A stretch of DNA of 64,000 nucleotides from Myoxocephalus aenaeus. Lineage: Eukaryota > Chordata > Actinopteri > Perciformes > Cottidae. Within the stretch, counting starts at the first letter, position 1. Each line of letters starts with the position of its first letter. The notes below the pieces were generated by a model. That model saw only the letters and a list, made by a program, of their open reading frames with translations, ran no database searches and was not told the origin of the DNA. The stretch lies in the NCBI GenBank assembly GCA_038501785.1, contig JBAMJR010000195.1, forward strand, positions 5,987,501 to 6,051,500, in the 5' to 3' direction. Shown one piece after another: positions 36,601-51,900 of the stretch. A program made the position numbers and the translations under genes.

Positions 36601-36898
36601 GTCATTTAAAACATTGTAGCGCATTTGACAAAGTTTTGAAATGTGAATAATAGATAGTGATCTATTAAGAAGCTGCAACTGTCGCGCTCTATTGCTTGAT
36701 GGATGGCTTTAATAGAGCACTTCTGAGAAGCCAGCGGAGCGGTGAAAAGAAGAAAAAAAAATCCCTAAAACACTTCACGAGTCTGACAATTTCTAGTAAA
36801 GAAGCAGCACGAGTTTCTATTTGATCATTCCTGTGTGCATGTAAGAAACAGGCAGGGCGAGGCAACATCTGATAATCAGAGAAGGAAAAGAGAAAGAC

Positions 36899-36932
<34 letters not shown>

Positions 36933-39900
36933 GGGCAAAGGAAAGATCAAAAAGCAGAGGAGCCACAGCAACGCAGAGAAAGAGAGGAAGGACAGGAGAG
37001 ATGAAGCGAAAAAGAAATAAATTGAAACACTACCTTTTTTGGCGACCTCCATCTCCTCCTCGGTCCAGCGAGAAGTTTCTCCGGTTTCACCAGCACCAGC
37101 TAGATCGCAAAGAAAAAAGACACAGCCCCGTCAGCAAGAAAGAGAGAAAGACAGACAGAGAGAGAGTGACAGTCCTCTTTCGGCTGCCTCCTTCTCATGG
37201 CCACTAATCTAATAATCTGTTTACATTCAGGGGCTGCCGAGACCTGCTCCCTCTCTTGCACTCTCGCACTAGCTCGCTCTCCCACTCTCATTCTTCCCTC
37301 CCCAACTCTCCCTCCCTCTCCCTCCCCTTCCCCACAGCCCAGAGCAAGCCCTCCTCCTCTCTAATCCACAAGGGGAGGGCCTTGGTCAGCTGATGTAGCA
37401 CCAGACAGTGAAGGAGTTGAGAGCCCTGCCTCCCTCTTGGGGAAATGGCCTTGGATGGAGACAAATAGACGGACTGAACAGCCAGCGCAAAACCCTCCCA
37501 CCCCTTCTGCTATGACACTGCGCATCGCACACATGCATGCACACAGTTCCACCCACAGCCACACACCACCCCACACACGAAATTCACAGAAGTGCACGGT
37601 TGGTGCGGTGGGGGCCGAGTGAACTCTAGCCCACTCTGCTCCACAGCACCCACTGATACTGTGTAAACATTTGGACTAATATAGCAGCAGATGTCCGAAC
37701 CCTTGACATCAACAGGAGTCCTTCCCCCCCCCCCTACCAACCTCAAAGATGAGGAGATCAATTCTCACTGTTCAGACGGCTCCTACCAAAGGTCCCCCTG
37801 GCCACACAGTCTGCTACACTTAGTTAAACAAATGTCTGCTGCACTAGACTTCCTTTTCCCGTGGCAAAAACTCGCATGTTCTCCCTGTGACAGTTTAGGC
37901 CCCTCAAGGGTGGTCATTAATCTCTGGGTTGTGCAAACAGACAGGGGTGTCTGCCTACAGTGTTGCATCTCACCTACTGACACACACACACACACACACA
38001 CGATCCGCCACGGCTTTAAACCAGATCAAACCCCCACTGAGTCAGCAGCTTCCTGAACTGGCCTGGCACCATTTCAACTGGGCAAGACTGGCAGGCAGCT
38101 ACCTTTTAGCACCTAGCCTGCTAACTTCCAAGAAGCACCATAGCTGCAGGGGTTACAACAGAGCAAGCAAACAACACACACAAAATCCACAATGCAGTCA
38201 CTAAAGGAGATTACGGTTGACTCAGTCCTATGTAAACCATGATACGCCCAGAACGGGGCCAGGAAAGGTCAGAGGGTTAAGAGGATGGAAGGACACACTG
38301 CAGACGGATCGTTAATCACATTATAAGACAGGCCCAGCGTAGCTCAGACTGTTGGGAGCTCAACAGACAGCAGGGGGAGCAGGTGGTGGAAAAGCAAAGC
38401 ACAATTAGAAAAACAATGAATTAATGATGCAGATTACCGCCACAACAAGTTTAACACACAGGGACTCGGACACCTGAAAACCTGAGCTAGCATCGTCTCA
38501 GTGACAGACGGCCGCAGGGCAGAAGAGTGCAAGCGCGTGACTGAGAACCATGACAACAGCTCAACCAGAGCGGCACATTGCCATGGTGATAGACAGATGA
38601 TATACAGCTTCCTGAGCGGAGTGCAGCGCAGGACAGAATCGGTCTGACACTCTGCAATGAGTCCCTGTTAGGGATTCAGTTTAGTGCACATGCGCATATT
38701 CAGTTTGGTTCTAGAGGAACAGATGTCAAGTAACCGTAGTTGTTGTTGGCTTTAAAGTAAAGCTTTAAACATGTACCGTTGTCACTGGATTCATTGAATT
38801 AAGACGGTAGCAGAAAGATGGCGGCCGGAAATTACAAAGTTCCGCCGCAGTTTGACGAGAAGAAGTCTTACGAGAGCTGGAAAATGAGGTTGAAGTTTGG
38901 CGGCTGGTGACGGACCTGACGTGTCTCTAAACCTTGTTCTTTTTTGACGGGTTACTATTCAATTCTGCACTCACAAGACATACGAGATGCCAGAGAATGG
39001 AGAATGTTCCTTAATAATTGTTAAATGTCGATTGCATGAATTGCTGCATGCCTTTTGGCACGTTCTATTAACTCAATAAATGCCAAACGTTATAAATCAT
39101 GAAGTACACTAAATTCTAGTATATTATGATATATTATGTTTTTATTATTATTATTATATATCTCTGGACAGTGCACTAATGACATTTGAGCGCAAACATG
39201 CCAGCATAACGTTTTGCAGCTGAGGGCAATATGCCTTTTTTTCTGTCTGATTGCAATTATGCATGTGGCAAAGTATATAAGTTGCCTTTTTGCTAAGATC
39301 ACAAGAAGAAAAGTGGCAGAGAGAGGAGAGAGAAAAAAGGGATTTTCAGCTACAGGCCCTAACCAACGAGAGGCAGAGGCATTCCTCAAAACAACTTCAG
39401 GCAAGGAATTTAAACCATATTTGGGATTTAATATCCCAGTATGAATGCACTTCAGTATCCATCAACTCTCTGAAAAGCTGCAATAGTTCCACTGTAACTA
39501 TGTGAGGCTATTAGCGCTTAACTGTTTTTGCAATGAGGCTCAATTGCAATTAAAGGGGACAATTTGGTGACAAATGTGTGCAGATTACCACATTTACATA
39601 CATGCAAATAGCACAGGGCACTGGACACTATTTGCTTGGCAGCAAAATTCGAGGTGTATGTCATTCTTCGAGTGAATTTTGGGAATTACATGTTTTTTTT
39701 GTGTCTAATCTATGCAGGCAATCTCTCTTGTACTGCACCAAAATGTGAAAAACTCAAGTGACACTAGAAAATGTGCAGTGCCTATCCCAACAAATATAGT
39801 GGAAGCATTATATTCACATTCCTATATTTATGTTTTGTGACCTTCATTTCCCTCCGTTCTGTGTCATTAAGTGTGTAGCCGTGTTGTATGAAAACATTTT

Positions 39901-42900
39901 CAACAACCTTGAGAGAGCATCCCCAAGAGGATTCACCTTTATTAGCATCCATGGAAGCTACTGGAGTCTGGGGCTTTGCAGGCTCCTTCATGGACTTTAG
40001 CATTGGATCAGACTTAGGGAGCTGCGGAGGATCTGGCAAGGCAGGCTCAGGGGCAATGGGAGGAGCCTCCTCAGCCGCCACAGACGCAGCCTCATTGGCC
40101 ATGGAGCGTGTGGTGATCCTTCCCTTACGTCGGCCCTGGCTGTTGGCAGTCTTCCTGCCACGCGGCGTGTTTTGCTCCTTTCCGTCCTCGTCCTCCACAC
40201 CGTCACACTTTTCTTTGTCCTTGCCAATGTCCCTGTGGTTTTGGACGGGGAGAAAAAAAAACACACACAGCTTTAGAGACTGTTGGTACAGCAAATATCT
40301 ATTCCCCTTTGACTCAGCAATAACGGGCCCTTTAGGTAATCTGTTCTTTTCCTTCATGATTTAAAACACAAGAAACGCATATTAGAAATAGTCTGTAGCC
40401 CAGACAGACAGATTTAGACACAAATTAGCCAGTTGTCTTGTCTGTTGGCCACGTGCCAACACAGACCACTGCTATCCCTTTCAAAGTCACGAACAAGCAT
40501 CATCACTCCACCAAGGGCCTGGGGATGTCACAGCTCACTTCTCATTATAATTGTTTTCCACAGTTTACTACAGTTATAATTGGTGACTCTAATTTAATCT
40601 TACAATATCATAAAAGGCGCCTCGTGCTCCAACGTCCCTATTCATGGGTCCAGGAAGGATTGCTTCACTAACAGCACAAGCTACAGTTGCGTCTCTTATT
40701 TATAGGTTGGAGGAATATTGTTAATATACACAACTGTAACTGTACAGGGTTGTTGGACTATCAAGGGTTATTTTAAATAAGAGCATTAAAAGTCATCAAG
40801 CTGCATATAATGACTGCAATAATTAACGGCATGCACGGAAATATCCTGAAATGCATTCAGCTTTTCACAAACCATTCCCAAAATGATCACAGTCTATGGA
40901 ACCAAGACGGACACCGCATGGAGGCTTTAACTGCAGGGCCTAATGGACTATAGTGACACCAGGACAAACAACCACCCACAGCCTTACCTAGAGTCCTCCT
41001 TATCATCTTTCTCTTCCTCGTCCTTCTTTTCCTCGTCCTCTTTTTTCTCGGATTTCTCAGTTTTTTCCTCTTCGGTTTTTTCGTCTGACTTGTCTTCTTG
41101 TGAGGGTCGTGTTATTTGCTGGAAACAAAAACACAGGGGAAATATTTAGCAGTTTCTCCTTGACACAAAAATAAAAAATGTCAATGTGTAGATTACTAAA
41201 AGTTATTTAGGATGCCGGGGGGGGGAAAAAACTAATTAAAAACCACAAAGCAAAGAACACTTTCAGTCCTTAAAGATATAAGATGTATAAACCTAGCCTG
41301 TTATACATTTAAATGTTAATTTAAACAACTACAAGCATTCACTTTTGTTTTTTTCAACAACAAAAAATAAGGACCACATGTATGCATCTTCCACCGATTG
41401 GAAACTTGACATTTTTACACACTTCCTGGTCCCGTTTTCCTGCAAGCAGCTGCAACTTCAAACTGTACAGCAGTGCCTGCATCGGCCCTGTGAGCCCAGA
41501 GGACCATCGACAACTGTACAACAGAAGATGGGCATGAGTAGTGATCTTAAATATCCAGTTTGATTAGCAGACAGGCAGAGTCAGGTAAATGGCAGAAACT
41601 TATGCCGACTCACTGCTTTCAAGCCGCACAATTTCCTCCAAACTAATATAATAATACTAAATATAACACAATACACCAAATATAACGACTAAAGACAAAA
41701 CTAAGGACTGAATTACAAGACGAAAAGCCGAGTCATACATTCTGTACAGATGCGTTTAAGGCTATGCCGTATATTGATGATCTTCACTTTGTCCAGCAGA
41801 AACATATACGACACACCATTGTAAGCATCACAGATACTATCCACCGATTGATCTGCTTTACTTACAAAATTGACCTGGCAATGGACACGGTTTTTTACTT
41901 TAACTTACTATTATGATGTGAATGTTGAATGCACAACGTAGGGCTATAGAATAATAATAATAATAATCAGCTTTTGGATCAGCTTTTCCCCTATGAGCCT
42001 TTACTTTGCATGGCGGCTGAACTCTCGCAATGTCAAGCGATCGCGCGAGAGAATCGCCGGACCACATATCACACGAAAGTACAACTCTTCAGACTTCATG
42101 TAATGCGTTTGTGTCTGGCGAGGCGAGCCGATGACCGGATCAATCAGCCGGCTGAGAGAAGCTACTGGCGACGAGCGGCGTGGCTTCGGCGTGCACGGGG
42201 CTCACACGCGGAGAGGCGACTGTTTGTTCTCGACTACAATGGCGGCTCCTAAAGAAGTTGGCGTAGATGCTGGAAGCGCATCAGTCATATCAGTATATTT
42301 CTTCATTGGAACAGATAACCTGTTTTTGCTCTTCCGCTGACCCCTTCTGTAAGAGTTTGATTGACAGATGGTTCATCCCATCACCTTCCAAGCCGGCCCT
42401 TTTCCAAACGGTTTCCAATGACGGCTTGTCAGATGATTCTGCGTGACGAACCATCTGGCTGGTTAGGTTATATGAACCTCGCTTTCACGACGCTATTCTG
42501 TCTCCCACGGGGTAACATCTCCTGGGAAAATGAAGGCTTGATCATGAGGCACAAAGGAAGCGCTTCAACCGTTGCACATTTTATCAATGCGCAACCAAGG
42601 CGGGAATAGGATATCGCTTTCCCCGGTAGCTATTGTTAGTTATCTCCAGTTCCCAAAAAGTATCAATGTAATTTCTTTGCAGTTACTGTTCCCAGTAGCA
42701 AAAATGGCAGATGGTGGACAAAACCAAAGTAACAAGCTCTTAAAAGTTGCTAAAAGTAACATTGTACACTCATTTGCATATTGGTGAGAGAGAGACACAC
42801 ACACACAGGAAACATTAGAGGATACACGGCAAAAAATGATGTGGCCACATGACCACTGTAGTCTGTGCGATCACACCTCAATGCGTCCTGATGGTGTCTT

Positions 42901-45900
42901 TGGTGCATTCTAACCCGTCCACTTGTGATGCGATCACCCGCATGTTAATGCCAGGTCCAAATAGAGCCAAAGTCTGAGTAAATCCCTCAAAAGAGAGATA
43001 AGGGCTCGACTGTCATTAAAAAACGTTATACCACACTGCTGCAGATAAAAATGGTGTCTCGTGTAGAAAAGAGGATCATCTCTGTGTTCCAAATGAAAAC
43101 GGCTGGAGAGCGGAGTTCAGATAAGTACGGCGAGAGTAGAGTGAAAGCATCATTCAAAAGTGAATTTTAAAAACAGATTGAGGACAGAGCAACATTCTTT
43201 ATCATCTGTGCTGGCGCAGTAACCACAGACTGCTTCCTCCTGCCTGTTCCATGAAAGCGCTGTGCTGGAACAAGTCTGGCTACGCCAAGCCAAACATCCC
43301 ATGCTGGTACCAGATGGGGCCAAGGAATGTGCTCCACTCAATGGTAAAGGCAAAAGATATGGACAGCGACAGAGAGAGGGAAGACTGGGGTTCAAGTGGG
43401 GGGGGGGGGGAGAAACAGGGTTATGGCCGCTTGTCTATTTTACAACACTGTGCTTCTGCACACCTGGGGTCTGCCTGCCATGTCATACTGTAAAGTGTGA
43501 TGAAGAAGTAGTTGGCAATTCCACAAAAAACACGGTTGGAATCGGTGCTCTTTAGGGCTTAGTACTGATCCTTAAATGCTTAGGACGAATTAATTACAGA
43601 GGTATAATGTATACTACGTGTGTGACGATTGAAATAAAGTGTTTTCTTCTTTTTTTTTTTGGTGGCTGTTCTTGCCAGCTCAAACCAAAAACCGCTAATA
43701 ATCACATGGGTTTTGCCCACCAGAGTGGAGCTACATGACTAGCAAAAATCAAACTCCAGTAATGGAAAGAAAACCGCATGTGGTGCTCTCACAGGTTTAC
43801 CCCACATCTACTGTTCACAGCCTTTCCTTTTATGTGCTTTAAACCAATTGGAGACGAAACTGGAAAATGTGATCCTCAGTTGAGGTCATCGCCGTTAGCT
43901 CTTTATTGGTCAAGATTGTTGCCGACGAGCTACTTTTGCGTTTACTTTTTGATGCCGATCAGACTTATTAGATATCGCGGTGCTTCCTACAGCGTTTTAA
44001 AAGTGTGTTCCCCCATATTTAGAATGCTGCATGCTAAAATAGCATGGGAGTATTTCCAGTAACGTTTGGGGTGATGGTTCTACAGTGCAGCGTGATGATG
44101 CAGCTTCACTGTGAAATTCTTTAAGGGAAGCCCTGCTGATTCAGAGCTCAGATTGCAGCTTGATGTATGCAGAGGGGACCATGTTAAACTTGGACTGGGA
44201 CTTGAACTCTTGACTCATTTCCTGCCTCCAGTAGTCTGCAAAGCATGTTTTTTGGCACTCGACAATTTCAGGGCCTTTTTTTTTTTTTTTTTGCAGGGCG
44301 GACCAGTCTGTTTTAGATCAGCGATCCTCTCTCCTGTACATGTCTTTCAGTGAGGCGATGCTCTGGTTGGGTCCGGGAGCGCTCGTGTTTGCTTTGGAGG
44401 TGGTCAGAGAGCCGTGGCATTCCTGCCTCTGCTCCCACACTGCTTAAAAAGAGCCTCCACACAGATGTTCTCCAAAAGTCAACGAGGCCCTGTGGTTCTG
44501 TGGTTCCTCTGCTGTTTTTAAATGAAGCTCTTTCCTGACCTGGCTTGAATATTTTAAGGGTTTTAATTTCTCCCCTCTTTTGCTGATTCACAAGTGCTGT
44601 TTGATTTAGGAAATGACAGAGCCACAAGTCAATCTTCCCTTTCCTACCACAGAACTTAGGCCACCAGAGGAATCTCTCACTTTTGCTTCGAGCTATTTCA
44701 CTGCAGGAATAGGAAACTGAGGATCTACTAAATCATTACTATGCATCACCTCCATCATTGCAATTCATTACAGATATTGCCTTCATCTGACTACAAAAAC
44801 TATTTTTGTAACGGAATGAAAACAGGAAATAAATATAAACAAATATATTTAACAGCAGCATTCAACCCCGTGGTTTATGGCTTGCATTCATTTTGAATAA
44901 AATGCACCATCCAACTGACTGAACTTTGAGCGGTCATAGATGATATTTCGTACCTTTTTTCCAAGTATTTGCCACAGTTACCCTGGTTACTGGGAGCTCT
45001 GTGAGGGAAAAACTGCTCAATGTCAGTGTTACAAACCAAAGAAATCTACTTGATAAACTTTCCTGCCAGGCAATCAAAAGAAAAGGAGCTCTAAGGTAAA
45101 TTTTTCCCTTTTTGGACCCCCATAGAAAAGAACAGAAATGTCCAAAAGAACAATACATATGTCGCCCACATTATACATACATATATACATACATACATAC
45201 ATATATATACATACACACACACATATATGTGTGTGTGCGCTGATGTTCTGTTTCATACTGAGCATAATGTAAACAAATAATATTTAAAAACAATAGGCAG
45301 CCAGTAGATGGCTTCATTACGTTTCCAAGAGAAGATATCCGTCTACTTTATTCTATAAGCTTTACTTCACCAACCAGAACAGGAAGATTATGTCAGTAAC
45401 ATCTTCATGAATGAAACATTTTACAGTTTCAAAACACGACCAGCTAAATTGAGTAAAACTACTAAAAGGTTGCACTGACGACTGCACATTTCTCACACCT
45501 TTCTTGATAAATGCTGATGTTCTGTTTATCTTGCATTCTGGTATTTTACCACAAACATCCTCCGGACTTTTGCTCCTCTGATGAATGTGTTGCGTTAGCA
45601 AGTTAAACAGCTACATCTGGCCTATAGTGCAGCGTTTTGTTGAACATCAGATCAAATTGAAGGGATACGTGTAGTAAAAATGAATTATTTATATATTTTG
45701 CAGCATTGCAATGGAAGCTGTAAATCGTGCCTTGACAATGTTTTTAATAACCACTTCTCTAAAATACGATAAAAGGGCATTGTGGTGAACCAGTGTTCTG
45801 CAACTTTACGCTGTGTAAACTGCCAAACACACTGGATTAACAAAAATTACTTCTTGTTTTCATAGTGAAGACCTGGGAGGTCACTGAAGTAAATGTGAAC

Positions 45901-48900
45901 GTTACAGAATCACGTTACATATAACATAATCACTGAGTGACTGCATCCGTTCTAAAGCAGATGAATATTACAAATCAATACACATTTTATGTAAATTACA
46001 GAAGGTAATAAAATGCCACACTGAACTGCAGCTTGTCCTAAATCTAGTGGCCAAACTATGCCCCGCTGCCTGATTTTATGTGGCCCACAGTAAATAATAA
46101 AATTGAATTTGCATATTGCTTGAACATATATTTCTAATAAACTGCACTGCATGTACATCCTAGAATAAACACTAGATGTCGACTACATTTTGTGAAATTA
46201 TCTGAACCTCTTGGCACATATTTCACCACTTTGTAACGTTTGTTACATATTAAAATCAGATTTGCAGATTTATGTCTTACATTTGCATTGTAAACTGTTA
46301 TGAGGGCACTTGGGCATTGAACAGGAACAAATTTGGGTATTTGGCAATTTCTGTCTGTTTTAACTTTACTTATTTCCACATAACGTTAAAACATTTCACA
46401 TTGGCACTTAAATTAAAAATCTAATTTAAGGGCAATAGATACAGAAATACAGTGTTTAATATGTGGGCATAAATAAATGACTGCAATGTCACATTTTAAA
46501 CTGTTTAGTCGTGTTGTGTAGTTACTTTGTTGGAAAATGTATTACATACTTCCTGGTATGGAAACACTGATTTTCTATTGTTTGGCCAGTGACTGTTTGG
46601 CAAGAATATAAACAGGAGTAAAACCAAAGCTGCACAAAGAAATAAATAATTGTTGAAAATGTTCTTTTACAGAGGAAGTTTTTTTTCTTTTTTAAAATGG
46701 ATGAACCTGCAAGTTTTCAGATATAAGATGCCGTCTTGTAGTCTCTTTGTCATACCAGAGCAATATGAGTGAGGAAAAACCTCAGACGTGACCAGATAGT
46801 CATGCTGCAACTTCTACTTTTGAAAATAGCCAATCAAGTGGTAGCTGCCACGGGGGGGTGGGGGGTGGGGGGGGGGGGTGTAGCCTGTGTAGGTTTCCAC
46901 GAGAGTATGTAATGTGAGATGACTGTTGTCATTTTTGTGTGATCACAAGCCGAGTGAGAGGATTATTTTAGACCAAAGGTGCAGTTATTTAGACTCCGCA
47001 CACATGGGGTACATACTTCCACGTTTGAAGCATGTTTTCTCAAGGAATTTTATGAAGCTGCCAGCGCCTATATGCGCTATAAAATATATACAAAACTAAC
47101 ATACATTTATTTTCTCCCCTCAAAAGGTCCCTTCCCCATAGCATAAACACGTGTAAACAAGCATTCCACATAGTTTTGACTTGACTGTTAAATTAAAATC
47201 CATGTCTCCACGTGTCCTAGAAAAGCTACCCTAAAATAGCAGAGTTTGACTGCCCACGAGCCTCAAGTAAATATGTAGGCTAAGAAGTGAACTGCAGCAG
47301 AGCAACAGAAAATACGACACAGGAGAAAGAAGAAGAAGAAGAAAAAAAAAAGATACGGAACAAGGGAAAACAAACGGAGTACGGTATCGGCTAAAAAGCA
47401 AACACTGTGGTCTCAAAGCTAGACACATACCTGCAAGCTCATTTGCTGGTCATAAAACCCCCTTTGCTGTGCTGCGAGCCACAGCTTACTGGTGTTGTAA
47501 ATGTGAGTTTACCCTCCAGTACTTCCATTAAGGTTGTAACGGTAGCAGCCGAGGGGCAGGACAGCACCATAGCAGAGCTCCTTAGAAGGGCTGCCGGGCC
47601 ACGGCACCGCCGCACATATTCCAGGAAAGCGTGTCATCAGGCCGCTTAAGCCGCCCAAAGAATTGTCCATCTCACATGCACGCACTAATCTATGCAGGGT
47701 CACTCAAGGTAATCCCTGCCGAGCACTCCTCTTTGATTGGCACTCACAGCAGCACAGAGTTTTTGGGCCTGTCAGATGGCTGGGCTGTACCAACTCCGCT
47801 CTTTTAGAGAGGGGTGGACTCTCTCTCTCTCTCTCTCTCTCCCTCCCTCTCAGAGGAACAGAAGAAAGAGGAAATGGAAAGCCGAAAAAACAATAGTGTG
47901 TGCACGCGCACGCACACGCACACGGGCACACAGGCGCACGCGCACACACACACACACACACACACACAGTATAAGCTGCCAGCGCTGACTGTCTCGCTCA
48001 GGGTTTTTTCTCAGTTTCACTCACTCGCCCTACATTCCACCGCTCGTGCTTCTGCTCACTCTGTCCTCTTCCTTCCTTTTCTAATGACTCGCTAGCACCG
48101 CATTTGTTAAAAGGCACACTAGTAGCTTGGAAATCAACTGCTTCCGGATGTGTTTGAATGTGAAGACAACAACAACAACAACAACAAACACAGCATTCAC
48201 TACATTCTCAACGATAGTTTGAAAGAAACAACATTGGAGCCATTTAAGATTTCACGCTGTTAATAGAGGCCATCTTACACCCACTTTTAAATTTAAAATT
48301 GACATTTAATGACTACTAAACAATGACATCCATGTTAGGCGGTGCACTACAGATGTTGAAGTGGATTTTGTGTAAATGTCAACAACCCCATATTCAGTGT
48401 TCAAAAGTCAAAACGAGTATTGGACCAACAATCCCTTTTCTGATAGTCTCATACCGTATACATCTTCAGATCGTGAAGGATGATGGTATGACTTCCCTAG
48501 AACGACAAAAACCCTCGCTGCTTTACAAACTCTGCATTAACGGACAACAAACACTGCAAGCACAAAAAGCAAGTATTGATCCACCATTTGAATAGAAACA
48601 CGTCCTCCAATGTAAAAACAGTCTACAACGGTGTAACACAGCACATGAGCTCAACAACACAAGGGACAGAATGTCCTGCACAAGAACTGTGGCATCAGTG
48701 AAGTGTGGAAAAAGCCCAGCAAGGACTAAAAAACCTCTAACAGAATGAGTGATATCAATATTTAATGTCAACCAAGACGGGGTTGTGAGATGGTGTATCT
48801 TTTTCTCCTGGATTTTGGTGCAAGACAACATTTGCATGAAGCAACACTCTGTGTACAACAACATATGTCTACAGCAGTAACTTTTTTTTTACCTTGACAT

Positions 48901-51900
48901 TTACAAAGTTCACATTCCAGGTTTGACAGAAATTTAACACGAAGGCTTGAGAAGGAAAATGTGGCTCCAGTTTGTCTATATCCTGGATACTGTGACAAAT
49001 AAATCTTTATGGAGGCATGTGCAGCAGACAGCTGGAGCATGCGAACAGATGTTCATATCTTAAAATGTGTCTTGCTCCTTCATATTTGTCACAGTATCAA
49101 GAATAGAGACAAACTGGAGCGTCTCCCTCAAAAGCCTCAGTGTGCAATTATTATTTTAGATGGAGAATATGATCAGCATATGACAAAAGAGCAAGTCTGT
49201 AGGCATATCGCAATAATCTACAGGTTGATTGCATACAATTCAAGAACAATCCCCCAAACAGTGCCAGCTATGTAGGAAGGCAAATCCTTAAGGGATGTGG
49301 CACACGTGCAATATAGGTGGTCGACACACAGTATATCTGTCATATGCTAAATATACAGCGACAGACTTGAAGAGGAGACATGAAACAGGTTTGCCAAAAG
49401 CCAGATGACTCCAATGCTGCAATTCAGGAGGTGAAACCATCGCATCCATAGTCCCCTGGCCGAGTTGTTTCCATTGTGAACTCCCTGTCAATACCATCTG
49501 TGGCCACGTATCTGGTAAACCACCGAACGAACAAAAGGATATTTCAGAAAGTCTCATGCTTACCTGGTTCCTTCCTCTCCGTCTTCCATAGTTTCGCCTC
49601 ACCAGCGTCTTGTAGTTGTGGTTCTTCTTGGTCAAGTAGTAGTAAAGGACACAGTCAGCAACACACTGAAACAAGAAAAGATATGTTATTAAACCTGTGA
49701 CACTGAAACCGCGGAGGCAAACAGCGATCACATAGACCCTTTTACAGTTAAGTAAACAATGATGACGTACAACGGTGTGCACACAAAGTTTATTTAGAAG
49801 TAGCGTTTCAAGCTTTGCAAGGGTATTGATCACTAAAGATCGCACATGGAGCCTAAACGAGTTCACTTTCTGGATTATGTGTGCTATTCCTGACTGGGGA
49901 GAATACATTAGCAATCGGCCCAATACTTAGCGTTCACATATAAACGTGTATTTTGTGGGGAGAAACGACGAGCATTCAAGTAAATAGATGCTTGCAGCTA
50001 CGTCACCATGACCATATACATTTTTAAATGGGCACTAAAAATACAATTATTTTGTATCAGTCCGGTGGTAGTCAACACGTTCGAAAGCTCGCCACCATTA
50101 ACGCGAGCTACTACGAGAAACCACGTATGCATATGGCTGAAAGTCACCAGTTAACACGGTCGCTTGTAAACAGTCCCGATCCTGTAGAACTTGAGTCTGC
50201 TGCTGGAATATCGATTCTGGCAACCGACCATGTAACAACCAGACATTTTGATGATGGCAACAGTTTTAAATCAACGGTACGACTCGCATATTATTGATGA
50301 CATCTGCTGTAACAAGGGTCTATTCAGCTTTAACGTCATGAATCTCAACGATCCTTTCTGATTTAAGGAGAATTCCTCTTTAATGAACCACCCAAAAAGT
50401 ATAAATAATATCCTGCTACATTAAGAAAAAAACTGGGCACATAGGCACTAGTTTACCTTTCTTTCCAGATAGGAGGCGATCAGGCCAAAGTTCTTGGGGT
50501 GTTGGACAAACCTGGAAAGAGAAGCCAGTCGTTATTCTTGTGCGGAAGCCAAAAAGAATACATCAGTGAAAGTCCAAGGTGGTATTTGGGTCTATAAACC
50601 ATAACCACTCTCGTGCCGACCAACCAAACGAAAAACAACTCACTTCTCCTTAAAGATCTCCTTTTCGTGTTCGGTCCAAACATTCATGAACTGCCGGCCT
50701 TTGTAAACCTTCATCGGGTCATCCATCAGTCCGTTCATGTTGATAAACCTCACTCGCCTCTGCTCCAAGTCGTACATCATGGGAGGAATAACTGACATTT
50801 GTCTCATCTGTTTCTCGTTGTTCTGCGGGACACAGACAGGGGAGGTGGCCTCAGTTACTCCAACAGAGAACAGTCTCCCTTGTTCAGTAAAGCATCTTTC
50901 TGCTCATGGAAATCTGCTTCCTGCCTTTGTGTCTTATGCAGACTAAAATGTATTCATGGTGATGTCGTTAGTGAAACGCTAAAGAGCTCTCTACCGCTTA
51001 AAAAAAAAGAAAACACAATTCATGACCGTTCTTTTTAAGAGTGCTGTCATCTAGAATCGTGGCTTCACATCCACTGATCCATTCAAAAGAGGCCCTCCAG
51101 ATAAGACCTACCTCCTGCTCAGAAAGGCCATCTATGATTTCAGAGATCTCGTGCTCGCTTCTTGCAATTGTTGCAGAAAGGCCCGTTCCTCTTTGTCCAA
51201 CCCTGTGGACAAGAGGGACATAGTGCGTTACAATAAAAACAATGTTATTGTATACCAGTTTAGTTTCACTTCCATTCTTTTCAGAGGAAAAGCAATTTTC
51301 AAGCATCCATGACTTACTCACAGTTGGTTCTTTCCCAAACAAAACCAGTCAAATTGTTAATATGAGCAACAGGAGACAGAACTTTGTTCAAACAGAATCA
51401 TTGCACCCATTATTAATGAATAGAAGAGTCCCTCATATCCTCTTTTATAGTCTAGCAGTTTGCATGAACAGTACTGATTTTAATGAAAGCACAAAGCGTA
51501 GGCACAACCAGACCCTGTCCCCGTCTCCCTCCCTTCCCAGAGGGACCCAGACAGCCCAAAGTAGTCCTCTATTTAGGTGATAGCTGAACAACATCGTTAA
51601 AATGGAGGAAACCATTTTAATGTCCGGGTGTGTCGCGACAGGTCTTGTCAACATTATCAAAGCATCAATAGATTTGGAGTGATTATGATTTCACTCTCGT
51701 CCCTCCATCTTTCACTCACCGTTTAAAACTAAAAATATTTTTTTTTTACGTCTGTGCTAATTTGGAGGTGAACAATCTAGTGGTAACAAAAAGGGCCACT
51801 GCTGTATGACATGCAAGCTTCCACTTTGTCCAAAGTAAATCCACTCTGTTGACCGTATTAAAACAAAAACCGTAAACATAGGAGGAACACAGTTAATCTC

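Larger units (their letters stand above)
41119..49563 (-). other. ncor1: ncor1 intron 13 (largest intron)
   Basis: 8.4 kb with no recognisable ncor1 exon. It contains a CpG-rich patch at about 41985-42260, (AC)/(TACA) repeats at about 45170-45240, a G-rich run at 46852-46879, (CT)n and (AC)n tracts near 47817-47845 and 47945-47968, and (AAC)n near 48170. Long introns at this place may carry regulatory sequence, but I cannot show it. Confidence 0.7.

Noticed and set aside
42131..42340. Small plus-strand ORF with MAAPKEVGVDAGS inside the CpG-rich patch
   Set aside because: No family recognised, no conserved domain, no splice support; kept only as a regulatory candidate.
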